Below the pieces are notes generated by a model, which was not told the DNA's origin, did no database searches, and worked only from the letters and a program-made list of their open reading frames with translations. From the NCBI GenBank assembly GCA_021234155.1, contig JAJEKV010000011.1, positions 9,093,712 to 9,157,711 on the forward strand: a stretch of DNA of 64,000 bases, written 5' to 3'. Positions 9,984 through 21,080 of this stretch are shown in pieces. The DNA comes from Isoetes taiwanensis. Lineage: Eukaryota; Streptophyta; Lycopodiopsida; Isoetales; Isoetaceae. The position numbers were made by a program, and so were the translations under genes. How positions within the stretch are numbered: the first letter of the stretch is position 1; each line of letters begins with the position of its first letter.

Positions 9984-11123
9984 AAAATGCATACCTGCTT
10001 TGCACACTTTCGTGATCGTGCAAATTCTTTTTCGATGTCTGTTTTTTCGTAAAAATGCTTGGGAAACTTAGCATATTGCTTTGGATGGTCGAATTGGCGA
10101 AAAAAATATTTATTTCTGTCTTGATGGCGTAGCCGCCGCGTCTCGGCAACATACATTAGCGGGACAAGACATTGCAACTCTCGAACTCTAGAGGTAGTCG
10201 CATTCTGGCCGGGGTCCCGGTAGGAACCAACCCAAACACGGCCGCCACCGCCTATTGTCTTCATGGCGGATAGGCACTCATTGAGGGCGATGCGGGGTAA
10301 TAAATATAGCTACCCAAGAAAGCCGCTGGTCCGTCATCGTGCTTAGCTGGTCAAGGAATTTTTCATAATCTTCCTTTGGCCATTTCTTCGTATATCTGAA
10401 GTCGCATCCAATGAAGCGGGCCGAAGTGTTTACCACGTCCACGCACAAACCTCCCGGACTAACGTGGAAACACTTGAAAGGTTTGCCACCCTCCTCAACC
10501 GCCCTAGAAGATATTCGCTCTACTTTGTTTGTAGGGACTCCGGAAGCTTTCCTTCTCCATCTCTTTGCGTCCTTCGCCCATCCACCGATGCTACTTGCGA
10601 ACATAAGCATCGATTTCTCCGCGGAATATGGGGTGAGCTTGCCTCAAGGCAGCCATGTCTTGAAAAGGAAGTTTCTTCACTCCTTCATGTATCTGACAAG
10701 GGCCCGCTCCATTGTTCCAATCTTCTTCAGCTCACCGGCTCTGACTTTCATAGTCGTCTCCCAGTATAATCCTTGCTTCCCTTCAGGAATGTGGTGCCAT
10801 CCTTGATCTCCTTCAGCAGCCTTTGCGGATCTAGAGGATGCATGGACTTTAATGGGCGGCGGAATTATTGGTGAAAAGTCTAAGCCTATCCTTCACCTCA
10901 ATTTTTCTCCCTTCGTCCTTCAACCGGTCTTACATTAGAATAACCGGGCAACCCGGTGCACATATTCCACGACTTCGTCGTCAAGATATACAAAGTAGTC
11001 GTAGTCACGCATAGTTGACTTCTTAATCGTTTGCGGCGCTCTGACTTTCCAATCTGCATGACAAAGAAGGCACCCCGGATAAAGGCGCATACACATCATC
11101 TTAATTTGCTTGCGATGGGCGCG

Positions 11124-11287
11124 CAAATTGGGCGCCACCAATTTCGGATCATCCGACACTCGGGTTAAAAGGCGGGCGCAATTTTCGAACGTTTTGAAAT
11201 TGGCGCGCCCTCTTTCTAACCGTTCGAAATTGAAGCCCCAATTTGAAAAAAAGAGTGCCAGCAGGCTGAAATTGGGCGGGCCAATTT
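11124..11287. repeat. Two GGGC palindromes in a predicted intron
   Basis: 11124-11145 (CAAATTGGGCGCCACCAATTT) and 11269-11287 (AAATTGGGCGGGCCAATTT) lie inside the predicted 11331-11056 intron. GC-rich half-sites lie between them. Confidence 0.75.
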
Positions 11288-13010
11288 CGAACTTGTGGAT
11301 AGCAGAACTAGTAATGGTGGTAGTGCACTTACGAGATCACGCCCACCGACGGAGTGCCCGCGTTTGCCCTTCAGTGGCTTCCCCAGAATGCCCATTGGTT
11401 GCGAAAGCTGGCGAATTTCTTCAAAAATACTTCCTCGTGTATAGTCTTCTTTGTTATGTCATTATTCTCACGGCTTACGAGCGTAACTTTCGATTCTTTG
11501 TGAGATTTCCCTGCCGGGACTTCGGCATTTCCTTTTGGCATAGAAAAAGAATATCGGTTACGCCAAGTGCTTCCTTTCGGGAGGCCATGCCAAAGCTTGT
11601 GTGACAAGCGGTTGAGCAACCGTGGTCGTATGGTTGCCATTAACAATCGATGATTCGCATTTTGCGGATCCTCCGACTTCTTCCACTTTATTGCTGCGCC
11701 TGCAATGCGTGGATCGAGCGGCCGCGACATCGGCCAGGGAGGGTGCATCGATGGCTGATAAGCGATTCGTAGAGAGTGTCCAAGTGCTCGGACTTATGAC
11801 CCTACAAGTCATATTTGCGGGGCTTTATGCATCTTGAACACATCGACTTCAATCTCGAAGCCCACCCCCCCAGAGGGTAGATTCTCTCCACGTGCTTGAT
11901 GCTTGCTATGGCGCTTTGTGACAACTCATGTACCGCTCTCCCGAGTGGCGCCGCCACCGGATGGAGTGAACTTCACGATCTGCCGGGCTACTCTCCCGGT
12001 TGTTCGGATGAAGAAGAAGACAAGGACTCCCTCTCCAGAAGTTTTTGGGCTCTGTGATAACATCGTCCGCTTGCGCCTCTTGACGGACCACCTAAATCTT
12101 TTCCCATGCGCTTAGGGGTTCCTCTTGAGGCCTTTGGTCCTCTTACGCTTTTCGCATCGGGCGACCTTGATGTTCTCTTCATTCCAATCAATATAAGTTT
12201 AGTGGCGACTTTACGGTGAATAGCCTTTTAGCGGTGTCCTCGCCTTCTTGGCTCTTTATATCGGGCTCCATTTGCGCCCCCCAGTAGCTTGTCTTCATCT
12301 CACCTTTCTTGTATCTAGACTTAAGCCACTTAGTATCATACACTTTAGGTTGGTTTTGCCCCGATACTCGTGTGAGCGGTGCTTTTCGACTGTTCGCTTT
12401 GTGCTCTAATATCCCTTTGTCGGACAAACAGTAGCCATCAAAATATCGGTTCTTGATTTGATACCCGAAATTCTAAACTTTCATATGAGTCCAGCGCCCA
12501 TCCTTTCTGAGCGCAAGAATGTGGGCTTTCCTTTATACTTGCGTTCATCATACATGGCTCGTACTTAGATAGTGGAACTTTATAACGGACAAAAGTCCGA
12601 TCTACGGTGTCTTCAACGTCGATGAGGAAGTCATCATTGTTCGCAGGCGACACCTCCATGTCGATGACGATACGCTAAATTCATTTTTCCTGCCCCTATC
12701 TTGCCAAAGAAAAGCGAAAGATCCCCGGTGGTTTGTCTGGGACCCAGGATGAATATTCCCTATCTCTATGCACCAGACCCATTCGTCAGCAACCGTCAAA
12801 ACTTCATGGGGCACAACCTGGATGCCAGCAAACAGATCTTTCTCTTCTTCTGTTCTTGCATTCTCTATTGCAATAGCCTCTGCAAATTTGGGTCCGGTAC
12901 CGGGAACCCGAGCAGTCTGCTTTGTTCGCGCCATATTAATTCCTGCAGAACGGAAAGTAGTGTTAGTACTTGGGAGACTTGGGGCTGAAGAGACTGTTGT
13001 CTGATGGAGG

Positions 13011-13304
13011 CAAATTGGGCGCCCGCCCAATTTGCCCTGATCCCCACGCACACAAATTGGAAACGCCCAATTTCTACCGACTCAACTCATGGTGAGCCTT
13101 GAGTCTGAGGAGACGATTGTATCACAGGGGCCAAATTGGGCGCCCGCCCAATTTTGCCAGATCCCTACGCATACTAAAATGGGCGCCCGCCCAATTTACT
13201 TATCCCTCACACCAAAGTGGAAGCCACGCCCGGTTTGCCTATCGGGAGAACGACTACCTTTGATGGTAGACTTGATCCGACTAAATTGGTGGCCCAATTT
13301 AGTC
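13011..13304. repeat. Cluster of four GGGC palindromes
   Basis: 13011-13034 (24 bp), 13132-13156, 13177-13197 and 13279-13304. The first two share CAAATTGGGCG, a CC spacer and the reverse complement. The last is a variant, GACTAAATTGG + TGGC + CCAATTTAGTC. The first two sit in copies of a ~120-bp tandem duplication; the third and fourth are separate copies. Confidence 0.85.
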
Positions 13305-14754
13305 CGACCAAAATCTACCATCTAAGTCGTGCTCGATAGGCAAACTGGCCCCAGCGTCATTTGGTGTCGGGGATAGGCAAACAAGCGCCCACATTGGGTC
13401 CAATGTCCAATGTTTTGCAAAATGAAACACTCTAAGGGAAGCAATTGGGTGCCCTATTCATTCGCATACGGTATGCATCCTGTGGGGACTAGTGAGGCAT
13501 CTAGAAGATGTTCATATGTCCAGATGTTATAGCGGGATACTTAATCGAACAAGCTCAAGTTTATATTTAGAAAGTAGTCCACCTTACCTTTGCCCAGGTG
13601 GTGGGGGCGAGATGCCATCAACTCGCTAGAATTCCTTGGTGTATGAGGGGTACCCAGGCGATAGGGTCAATCACAGAGGAAAGGCGCCAGCGAGGATGGC
13701 GACAAGCGACGAGAGACACAAAGCGCCAAGAGCTCGATCCGGCCGTGGTTTGGTTCGGGAGTATAGTCTTGGTGAAACGACTTTCGTGGCTAAAAAATAT
13801 GAAGGCGGCGGTGTTTAAGCGGAGCACAAAAGCGCCAAAGAAGCCGCAATTTTCTAAATCTGCGCATCGAGGAGAATGAGGGGCTTTTAAAGGGTTATGG
13901 ACCTCTCTTGGGGCGAAGACAAGTGTCGTGCATGTAAGCGGCTTGGCCCTTTGAAATAAAATGGACCGTTGATGGCTTCGAGCGTGAGGAATTAATTGTG
14001 GACCTTAATAATGAGTCTTGGATTTTTGAATTTGAAATCTGTCATTTAAAGCCCGCCCAAAATTAATTCGAGTCATGCACGTGTCTCACGTGCTTTAGGC
14101 GGGAACTCATTTTTGAAAGTTCCGGGACGGACACATTATTTCGAAATTAGGTGGGACATTTAACTTTAAAAATTGGGGGAAATTACATTCAAATTTTGGG
14201 GGGAATTCATGTTTAAATGTAAATGCGCTTCAAACCTGTTGTTTTTCTGGGAGTGCCTTGTTTGGCTACTATCTTTTCTACAAGACGCAAACATCTTCAG
14301 CGATTCATATTCATGGCCACGAGATCTCCAAAGGTTTGTGCTGCTCCACGCTTAAATTCGCCATACCTCGATGTGTAATTGCCGCAAATGTGATGTTACC
14401 GATTTTATCAATCACGCCTTTCCATTCACGGGCCGTTCATTCGCACCTCTTCAAGCACGCTGTTCATTCACACCTTTCCATTCACGCCTTTTTTACGATG
14501 GCTTGACCCTTGATTTACTCCTCCTCGTTCAGCTCAACCTCTTGTCACATTTACATAAACTCTAAATTTCGATCACGATCCGCCCTTTTCACGAAATTGT
14601 CATGCGAGGATTTGTGTGCTGCTATTTTCTCCATTAACCCTTGTTTGTAGTCGGGCCTTCCAATGCTTTCGATTGTATTTGTTTTGGGAGCTCAATGATA
14701 AATTCCGTTAATTAGTGTCGCCTCCTTAGTTCTCTTAGTGTGTATGTGTAGGTG

Positions 14755-15305
14755 ACCAGGTAGGTGAAACTGCCCGGATGGGCAAACTGTATCTCGAAGG
14801 TGTTTTATCTTGGTGACAGCTAAATTGGGCGGCGAAGTCTCGCCTACTTCACAAGTCTTTAACCGCCACGAACAAATAGGGCGGGCGCCCAATTTGTCTT
14901 GTGGATATGTCCTGCTTTCGAACGACAACCTTCTTTTGTACCCATTGTGAGACTGACTGCATCAATAATACCCTTTTATAAGCGCCTGATTCGGTTCAAA
15001 TTGGGCGGCCGCCCAATTTGCAACAATGGGACAAATTGGGCGGTCGCCCATATTGTCCCCTTTTCGTACATGACCGTGATAGGTGAAACTGTCCGGGTGG
15101 GCCAGCTGTATCTCGAATGTGTTTTCTCTTGGTGACAAAATTAAATTGGGGGCCGAGTGTGTGCCTACTTTACAGCTCCTCCACCACCACAAACAAATTG
15201 GGCGGGCGCCAATTTGTGCTTGTGGATATGGCCTCTTCGAGTGAGAACCTTCTTTTCTACCCATTGTGAGACTCATCACGCATCCAATACTAACCTTATA
15301 CAAGG
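14755..15305 (+). repeat. Tandem duplication, period about 320 bp
   Basis: 14761 and 15080 both start TAGGTGAAACTG and run in parallel through TGTATCTCGAA, GTGTTTT, CTTGGTGACA, the palindrome-containing stretch and CCATTGTGAGACT. The copies differ by many substitutions, so the duplication is old. Confidence 0.8.
14997..15218. repeat. Three GGGC palindromes, one perfect
   Basis: 14997-15020 is a perfect 24-bp palindrome (CAAATTGGGCGG joined to its reverse complement). 15031-15057 and 15193-15218 are imperfect copies, the last flanked by ACAAATTGGG and AATTTGTG. Confidence 0.85.
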
Positions 15306-15698
15306 GGAATCTAAACACCTCATACGTAAAAGGGCACCCGCCCAATTTTATTGTCCTTGTAACCATTGAATGGGAGTCCCCCAGTCATTTGCATTGCTTT
15401 CTCGCCTTCCTTACTCGATTTTAACACTACTGAAATCCTTGTGCAGGTTGTGTATCTCTTCCTTAATGAACATCTAGTAGCAAAGGGAGTTGTGGGGCAA
15501 ATGACACAATGCCACTTCAAGGAGATATCGAAAGGACTACTGAGCGTAGGTGTGGAGGAAGTGTTCGAAGGCCACCACACCCTTCCCTGGCCAACTCCAG
15601 ATGCAACCACAATAGCGGCCGGGGGCTCATTCGCTTCGTGGAGAAGTGAAGATGCTCGTGGAGTCGCCCGCTAAAATGACGTCCCCAACAAAAGACAA

Positions 15699-16091
15699 AT
15701 GGACGGCGGTGGGGGAGGAGACACAACCACGACAAGATATACCCTTCTAGAAAAGGATTGTGAGATATGGCACTCATGCGACTCCATTATTGCCGGAAAG
15801 GGATTCATATCTTTCACTGGCCCCGATGATGCAGTTTGTGACCAGTTTCTGGGTTTCAAGTTTGTGGGAGTATCTGTAACTGAAGGTTTCCCTCCCCTTT
15901 CTGAAGTGAACATCCGTTGCCAGGGTTGCTTGCAGGTGCCGAAGCCGGGCATGCTCGTGAGATGGAGCAATGACCTCGTCTGTGTTGACGGAGTAAAGGT
16001 CTCGGAGATATTGACCGCAGCACCGCAATCAGAAGCGAGATATTGTGTCCAAATGGGGGAGCTCGTGAGCATCGAAGCACCCAAATTATGA
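15699..16091 (+). CDS. Unrecognised open frame upstream of the DUF7869-like block (130 aa)
   Basis: 130 codons starting MDGGGGGDTTTTRY. Composition is protein-like throughout (WHSCDSIIAGKGFISFTGPD, then CDQFLGFKFVGVSVTEG). Cysteines at CQGC may be functional. It ends 190 bp before the DUF7869-like frames resume on the same strand, with another short coding-like piece (VSSLRIL-type, 16100-16276) between, so it may be the N-terminal part of that same broken gene. No domain is recognised. It is intact over its length but lies among broken frames. Confidence 0.4.
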   Translation: MDGGGGGDTTTTRYTLLEKDCEIWHSCDSIIAGKGFISFTGPDDAVCDQFLGFKFVGVSVTEGFPPLSEVNIRCQGCLQVPKPGMLVRWSNDLVCVDGVKVSEILTAAPQSEARYCVQMGELVSIEAPKL

Positions 16092-16239
16092 GAAACGACA
16101 TTACACTTTTCATTCCCGACAACCCAGGAAGGTTGTTAGGCCACCAAAGCTTGCTCGTCTCACCACTCAGAATGCTATCCTCACTTACAGGAGGACCTTG
16201 TGTTGCAAGAATAGGTGTTGTGTCAGGTTCTCTAGGAAT

Positions 16240-18505
16240 CAAGTTGTTAACATGCGAAAGGAATTCCTTGCCATGAAATCAAGTGATAGGGTTACTTTTG
16301 TTTATGACATGTTCGCCAACAACATGAAAGGTCAAGAGTGGGACGACCGGTCTGCTGCGGGGAATCTCGCTTCTTGAAAGGGCGTGGTACCTTGGTCTCG
16401 GGATCTCAAAGTCGGTATCTGAAATGGAAGGCCCAATTTCTTGAGGGTGCACGCAAGGCCGAACATGGTAATCGGCACCTTGAAGCCTCGCTCCTCGACG
16501 TTGGCATGTGAGGCCGTGTTTTCCATGTTCGTGAGGGAGAACGGTGAATCCTTGCCCCACCGTAGCAAGAGAAACGAGGAGGGGATAAGAGAGAATGTCA
16601 GGAAGTTGCCTGCAATGTTTACGAAGTCCAGCATTCTAGAAGAGGTTAATGCAGAGGTTGTGGCATTGACTGGCAAGAAGGTATCACCGACAGGTTTTCA
16701 TAGAACGTGGAGGCGGAGGTTCCGGGACGTCAGTATCGCAAAGAAAATTGCATTCTCCAAATGCGATACATGTGAGGTGATCCGTACGAAGTTACTGAAG
16801 ACCAAAGATGAAGGAGAGAGGAGGTCGCTGCATGATGAAAGAAGAGCCATAGACTCGAAAGCAGCCTCGGTCGCACACAAGATCGGGTCGTGGAGATTAT
16901 ACTCCCACGGTATCCCGGCCAATATCTTTGTATTATTCACGACAAAATGGATCAAGCCAAAACAATGATTCCAAAATTGCAACAATCAGTAAAGTCTCTC
17001 CTCGAGACTTGACAAGCTAAAACGACATTGGCCCGGTGCATTGACTCATGGTCATGGGAATGGATCTTATGGAAACTTTGCCCCGGACTTATGGGCGATG
17101 ACTCCAACTTCCATGTAGGTTCTTTGAATAGCATCTTGAAGAGATTAGAGATGGGGCACGAGTATCACGGGAGGCCACCCGCCGGTCTGAATCATCTGCT
17201 CCAAAATGGGTCTCCTCATTCTTGAGACACAACGGCCTTGGAGTCAAAGTTGTCACTATCCAATACCAAATATACGCTAATTTGCCACGAAAGTAACAGG
17301 GGACCATCATTGAAGCCTCTCTGCCCAAGATACTTTATTTGCATTTGGACAACGATCCGGACGAGAACAAGAATAGGTATGTCTTCTCCTATCTTTCTTA
17401 CCTAGTATATCTTGGTGTGTTTGAAGAGATTGAGCTAGGGTTCATGATGCCCCACACACACATGATGATATCGATGCCTTGTTTGGTAACTTCTCTACAT
17501 CTTTAAAGAAGGCGGAGGTGCTCACAATGCCGAACCACTTGTATGAATTCCACAAATGCAACTTGAATACACCCGTCCCTATGTTGTTGACAAAGTTCCG
17601 GATTGGAAGGGTTTTATAGAAGGCTACATACCAGATGGGGATGATAGATTGACAGTCATACCACCCCTCTAACTTTCGGTTCGCTATGAATGGTGATTGG
17701 CCAGTCATGTATTACAAAACTAGACCCACTTACCCGGATTGGTTGCCTTTGGTGGAATAAAAATGTGGAAAAAAAAGAGGGCGGGAAGCCCATGATGCCG
17801 TTGGATATCCTAAAAGCCGCTTCCTCCCAAGAAATCGGTGAAGGACCTTGGCCTGCTGCGAAACAGTATCCACAAGCATATATTGCATTGGGTTGCTTGT
17901 TCAACGTCTAACAAAGGTGCTCCAGAAACTGCCAACTACTCGGCACAGTTCACGGCCACGATTGAATATTGGATGAAACTCTTGCAAGAACTTCGGGAAC
18001 ATCGCAGCGATGAAGGCACTTATAATGACTTCTGGCCATGTACTAGGCAAGCACAAGCTCCACCTCATGTAGCTGTAGTGGTAGAGCCAATTGCTACTAT
18101 CACTCCTCCTTATGTCGGCCCCTGGAAGGACAAACCTGTGCCGGAATTCAACCCATACAAAGATTTGAAGAAAGGTATGTTTATTATGGCATACGATGAT
18201 GTCTTTGTGCCCAACTTGGGTGGGCCTAGCTACCGAGGACCCACGATGGATGATAAGAAGGAGAACTTTGAGACTATTCCGTGACTTGGTGGGAGCCAAT
18301 CCCAGTGAGGAACCAAGTCTACCCAGCTAATTATGCCAATTGTTGGAAGAAGAGATGGAGGCCAACGACTGCAAGTGACCGCATAGAAGTGGAGACTATC
18401 GACTACGCTTGGGAGCCATCAAACAAGAAGAAGATACCTAATACTATTAAGATACCCGTGCATGCTGCTGAGGCATATGCAGCACTCGCAGGGGATGTCA
18501 ACTAG
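16240..18505 (+). pseudogene. DUF7869-like gene, broken
   Basis: Several frames in order make a protein of a family found in plants, algae and animals, annotated as DUF7869 and possibly mobile-element-derived. Landmarks: 16441-16968 with a CDTCEVIRTKLLKTKDE cysteine segment; HDKMDQAKTMIPKLQQS at about 16940-16993, cut by a TGA; HGHGNGSYGNFAPDLW at about 17045-17095; DSNFHVGSLNSILKRLE; LDNDPDENKNRYVFSYLSYL at about 17345-17405; HTHDDIDALFGNFS at about 17455-17500 after a one-base shift; and a C-terminal part with FRFAMNGDWPVMYY (17680), GPWKDKPVPEFNPYKDLKKG (18115) and the last frame 18281-18505. At least five frameshifts or stops are present, so it is a pseudogene. The LDN, HTHDDID and similar acidic residues suggest an RNase H-like nuclease, which is inference. 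Confidence 0.72.
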
Positions 18506-18718
18506 TGTATGAAAATGAGTCATTCATCCAAGTCTACTAAAAAATGGTCCATAAATTCAGGTATTGTCCATAATTAATGAAATTGTGCTTTTTTCTGTGT
18601 GTTTGCTGCTAAAATTTGTAACCCTCCAATTCACTTAATTTCTTGTAGCTTGTGCCTGCTTCCTGAATTGTAAAGTAATTAGCCTCACTTTGAAAGCCAA
18701 ATACAACGGCGCTGCTAT

Positions 18719-19002
18719 CGGCTCCCCAAACTGACTAGAACAACCAAGAGGATTCGTTTGAGTGAATCCTCCAAGCCATAGAAGGATTCGCATGAGGGAA
18801 TCCTGAGGATTTTCTTATGTGAATCCTCTAATCCAATCAGCCCAAAAAGCCTTGCAGAGGCCTATAAAGTGCAATCAAGGCATGTAACAGGCCTATAAAC
18901 TGACACATGCTATCAGAAGGATTTCGCTTTGAGTGAATCCTCCAAGCCAAGGAGGATTCGCTTGAGTGAATCCTCTTGGCTATTCTAGCCAATTTCGGGA
19001 GC
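18719..19002. mobile_element. Foldback/MITE-like element built of GGATTC hairpins
   Basis: The outer ends are inverted repeats of about 50 bp: GGCTCCCCAAACTGACTAGA at the left and a matching copy ending TTTCGGGAGCC at the right. Inside are five hairpins of the form GAGGATTC-(7-8 nt)-GAATCCTC at 18748, 18781, 18805, 18917 and 18951. No clear target-site duplication is visible, so the class is open. Confidence 0.65.
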
Positions 19003-19284
19003 CAATAACGTGGGCGCGTCCACAAGGTATGAACGAGTGATCCATTGGTAAAATGGATCCTTGTTTGTGGCAAAAATTGCCTTCTCAGAACATGAACTGC
19101 CAGTTTCATATACTATACTATGGGGTGCTGTTAGCGTTATACGCTAATAACTTTCGAAAAGAGACACCATATCTGCTAGCAGCTGCCCAACATTGCTGGG
19201 CATAAGTTGGAAGTTTATAAATGTTTTCACTGCAATGAGAAGAGTGTGCAGTAACCTTTTATTATAACAAAAATATCCAAAGAT

Positions 19285-19394
19285 AGTAACATTACCTAGC
19301 ATTGCTGGGGATTAGTTGGAAACCTATAAAGTTATAAGATGGTAACATTACCTAGCATTTCTAGGGATTAGTTGGAAACCTATAAAGTTATAAG
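19285..19394 (+). repeat. 56-bp tandem repeat, two copies
   Basis: Units start at 19285 and 19341 (GTAACATTACCTAGCATT...GTTATAAG). A diverged third copy may lie at 19185-19215. Each unit contains CCTAGCATTGCTGGGGATTAGT or similar, which resembles the 3' hairpin end of the Helitrons in this window. Confidence 0.8.
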
Positions 19395-19734
19395 AACAAT
19401 GAGTTCGATAGCCTTAGCATTGATATCTGTAGATAACATGGTGCCTGCCCATAACAGTTCTGAGTGGGAGCATATTGTTAACCTAAACAGGTTTTGAGGT
19501 AAGCTTATAGTCAAAGTCTACAACTCTTTGCGATGTAGCTAGGAGCATATTGTTGCTTATGTGTATAAGGTCTGCTATCTTGTCAAATTCTTATTAGTTG
19601 ATAATCTTAGCCACTGCCATCATGTCCCAAACTTCTTGTTGGCTGGTCATTTCAGGCTCTTCTTTGCTGATCCTCTATTCGTCCTCTCTCTCCTGGTTTT
19701 GTACTTGTTGGTCTTCAGTCTCCATTTGTTCATC

Positions 19735-19935
19735 TCCTTGAAGTTCGATGTAGATACATGCTTGTCCCTCTCTATTTCGTGCTTGTTGCTTTGTTGGGCT
19801 ATACTCCTTGAAGTTCGATGTAGATACATGCTTGCTCATTATGTCCCTCTTGTTGGGCTATACTTCTTAAAGTTCGACGTAGATACATGTTCGCTTATTA
19901 TGTCCCTCTCTATTATGTGGTTGCTTTGCTGGGCT
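19735..19935 (+). repeat. Imperfect tandem repeat, about 60-70 bp, three copies
   Basis: GAAGTTCGATGTAGATACATG occurs near 19740, 19810 and (as AAAGTTCGACGTAGATACATG) 19869, each followed by GTCCCTC and GGGCTATA. Confidence 0.75.
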
Positions 19936-20942
19936 ATAGTTGAGAACATGTAACTGAACACAGACTATTTATAGTGATGGTGCTTTTAGAAGGTTGATAC
20001 ATGTTACTTCATAGGAGACTTGGTGATGCATGAGGAAACTTGTAACTTGATGCACTTTCAGTTGTATTCGTCATTTGTAGTATTATAGAAAGAGTACAAC
20101 TTTGGCGGTTAGCCCTCATTAGCCAAGGATTTTTAATAGACGGTTAGGATCTTGTAGGAAGGAGTGGTAGTCATACCACATTAAGTTATAAAATCTTATA
20201 GTTCGCCATTATAATCATCTAGCTATAGACACTTTCCAATACAAAATATCTAGGATCACTTGTAAATTGTAACACGCATGTTTGTATTACATAGTTTGTA
20301 AGATACATTCTATATTTCAAGTGAAACATTGTCATTTGCTTAAAACGTGTTGGTGCTATCTAAATTGTTATCAACACATTAACAAAGGTGAGAGAAACTG
20401 GGCATTAACATAATAATGCTCGTGAACTTTGTTACCAAGTACATTTTCCCACCAATTTAGAATTAGATGCACTATCTTACTATCCCGCTCCTGGCTATTC
20501 ATGACTTTCTTATCTTCCCAACATAACATAGTTGACAGGCTACGTATATCCTTCCTCCACCATTTAGTGTGCTGGCATTAGATGCTATGGGGGTTCTGAC
20601 AGTATTAAAATTCTCGTAATCCTTCTCAATAACCACTTGACTTTGTTAAATTTGCATCATAAAATTTGTGATCAAAATCTTTGGGGCCTACAATATTCCT
20701 CTTGCCTTTAACTATCTGATGTATGCTCCCATTGATGGCTGCTACTCTCCTCCTCCTGCAAATTTTTCTTAAAGGTCTGGCTCATACCCCTTAGTCTTAG
20801 AAGCCCTGGTATTGGCACTTCTATTGTGCTGTCTTCTATATACAAATTTGCTGGACATTTCCAAGTGCTCCAAGCTCAAATGTATACTCTATAGATGTCC
20901 ACTTTTTATATTAACTCTTTTATCCCTAAAACATATCGCTGT

Positions 20943-21080
20943 GAAGGTATGCTAGGGATTGACTCACAGTGCCCAACATTTGTAATGGTATAAACAGGTA
21001 GAACGCTCATGAGAAGGTATGCTAGGGATTGACTCATAGTGCCCAACATTTGTAATGGTATAAACAGGTAGAACGCTCAT
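20943..21080 (+). repeat. 70-bp tandem duplication
   Basis: 20943-21012 and 21013-21080 differ by one base (CTCACAG versus CTCATAG), so the duplication is recent. Confidence 0.9.

Larger units (their letters stand above)
9059..12934 (-). pseudogene. Decayed gene whose product starts with the histone H3 tail MARTKQTAR
   Basis: On the minus strand the ATG at 12934 opens MARTKQTARVPGTGPKF. The first nine residues are exactly those of histone H3, but no histone fold follows. Coding-like sequence then continues leftward through several frames: 12934-12602, 12659-12438 (NNDDFLIDVEDTVDRTFV), 12427-12188, 11748-11371, 11159-10935, 10610-10278, 10264-9990. An acidic end is followed by a Lys/Ser-rich tail ending EDVPRGE, with its stop at 9059-9061. 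Frame changes occur roughly every 200-300 bp without splice signals, so it is probably a pseudogene. At least two joins do look like introns on the minus strand: donor CTC/GTAAGT at about 11331 with acceptor TGCAG at about 11056, and donor CAG/GTATGC at about 9993. Both contain palindromes. I recognise no enzyme domain. A chromatin-directed role is suggested only by the H3-like tail. Confidence 0.5.
12935..15698. other. Intergenic region between divergent broken genes, rich in palindromes
   Basis: This 2.8-kb stretch separates the minus-strand H3-tail gene from the plus-strand DUF7869-like block. It has no supported gene. It contains most palindromes of the window, a ~120-bp tandem duplication (from 12991 and from 13111) and a ~320-bp tandem duplication. 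If both genes were once active, this would be their shared promoter region. Confidence 0.5.

Noticed and set aside
12882-12934. A genuine histone H3 gene
   Set aside because: Only the first nine residues match. Position 10 is Val instead of Ser after AR, and no H3 core helices follow in any frame.
13011-15218. A CRISPR-like array made by the repeated palindromes
   Set aside because: Spacing is irregular, copies vary, and the host is a plant with introns and retrotransposons.
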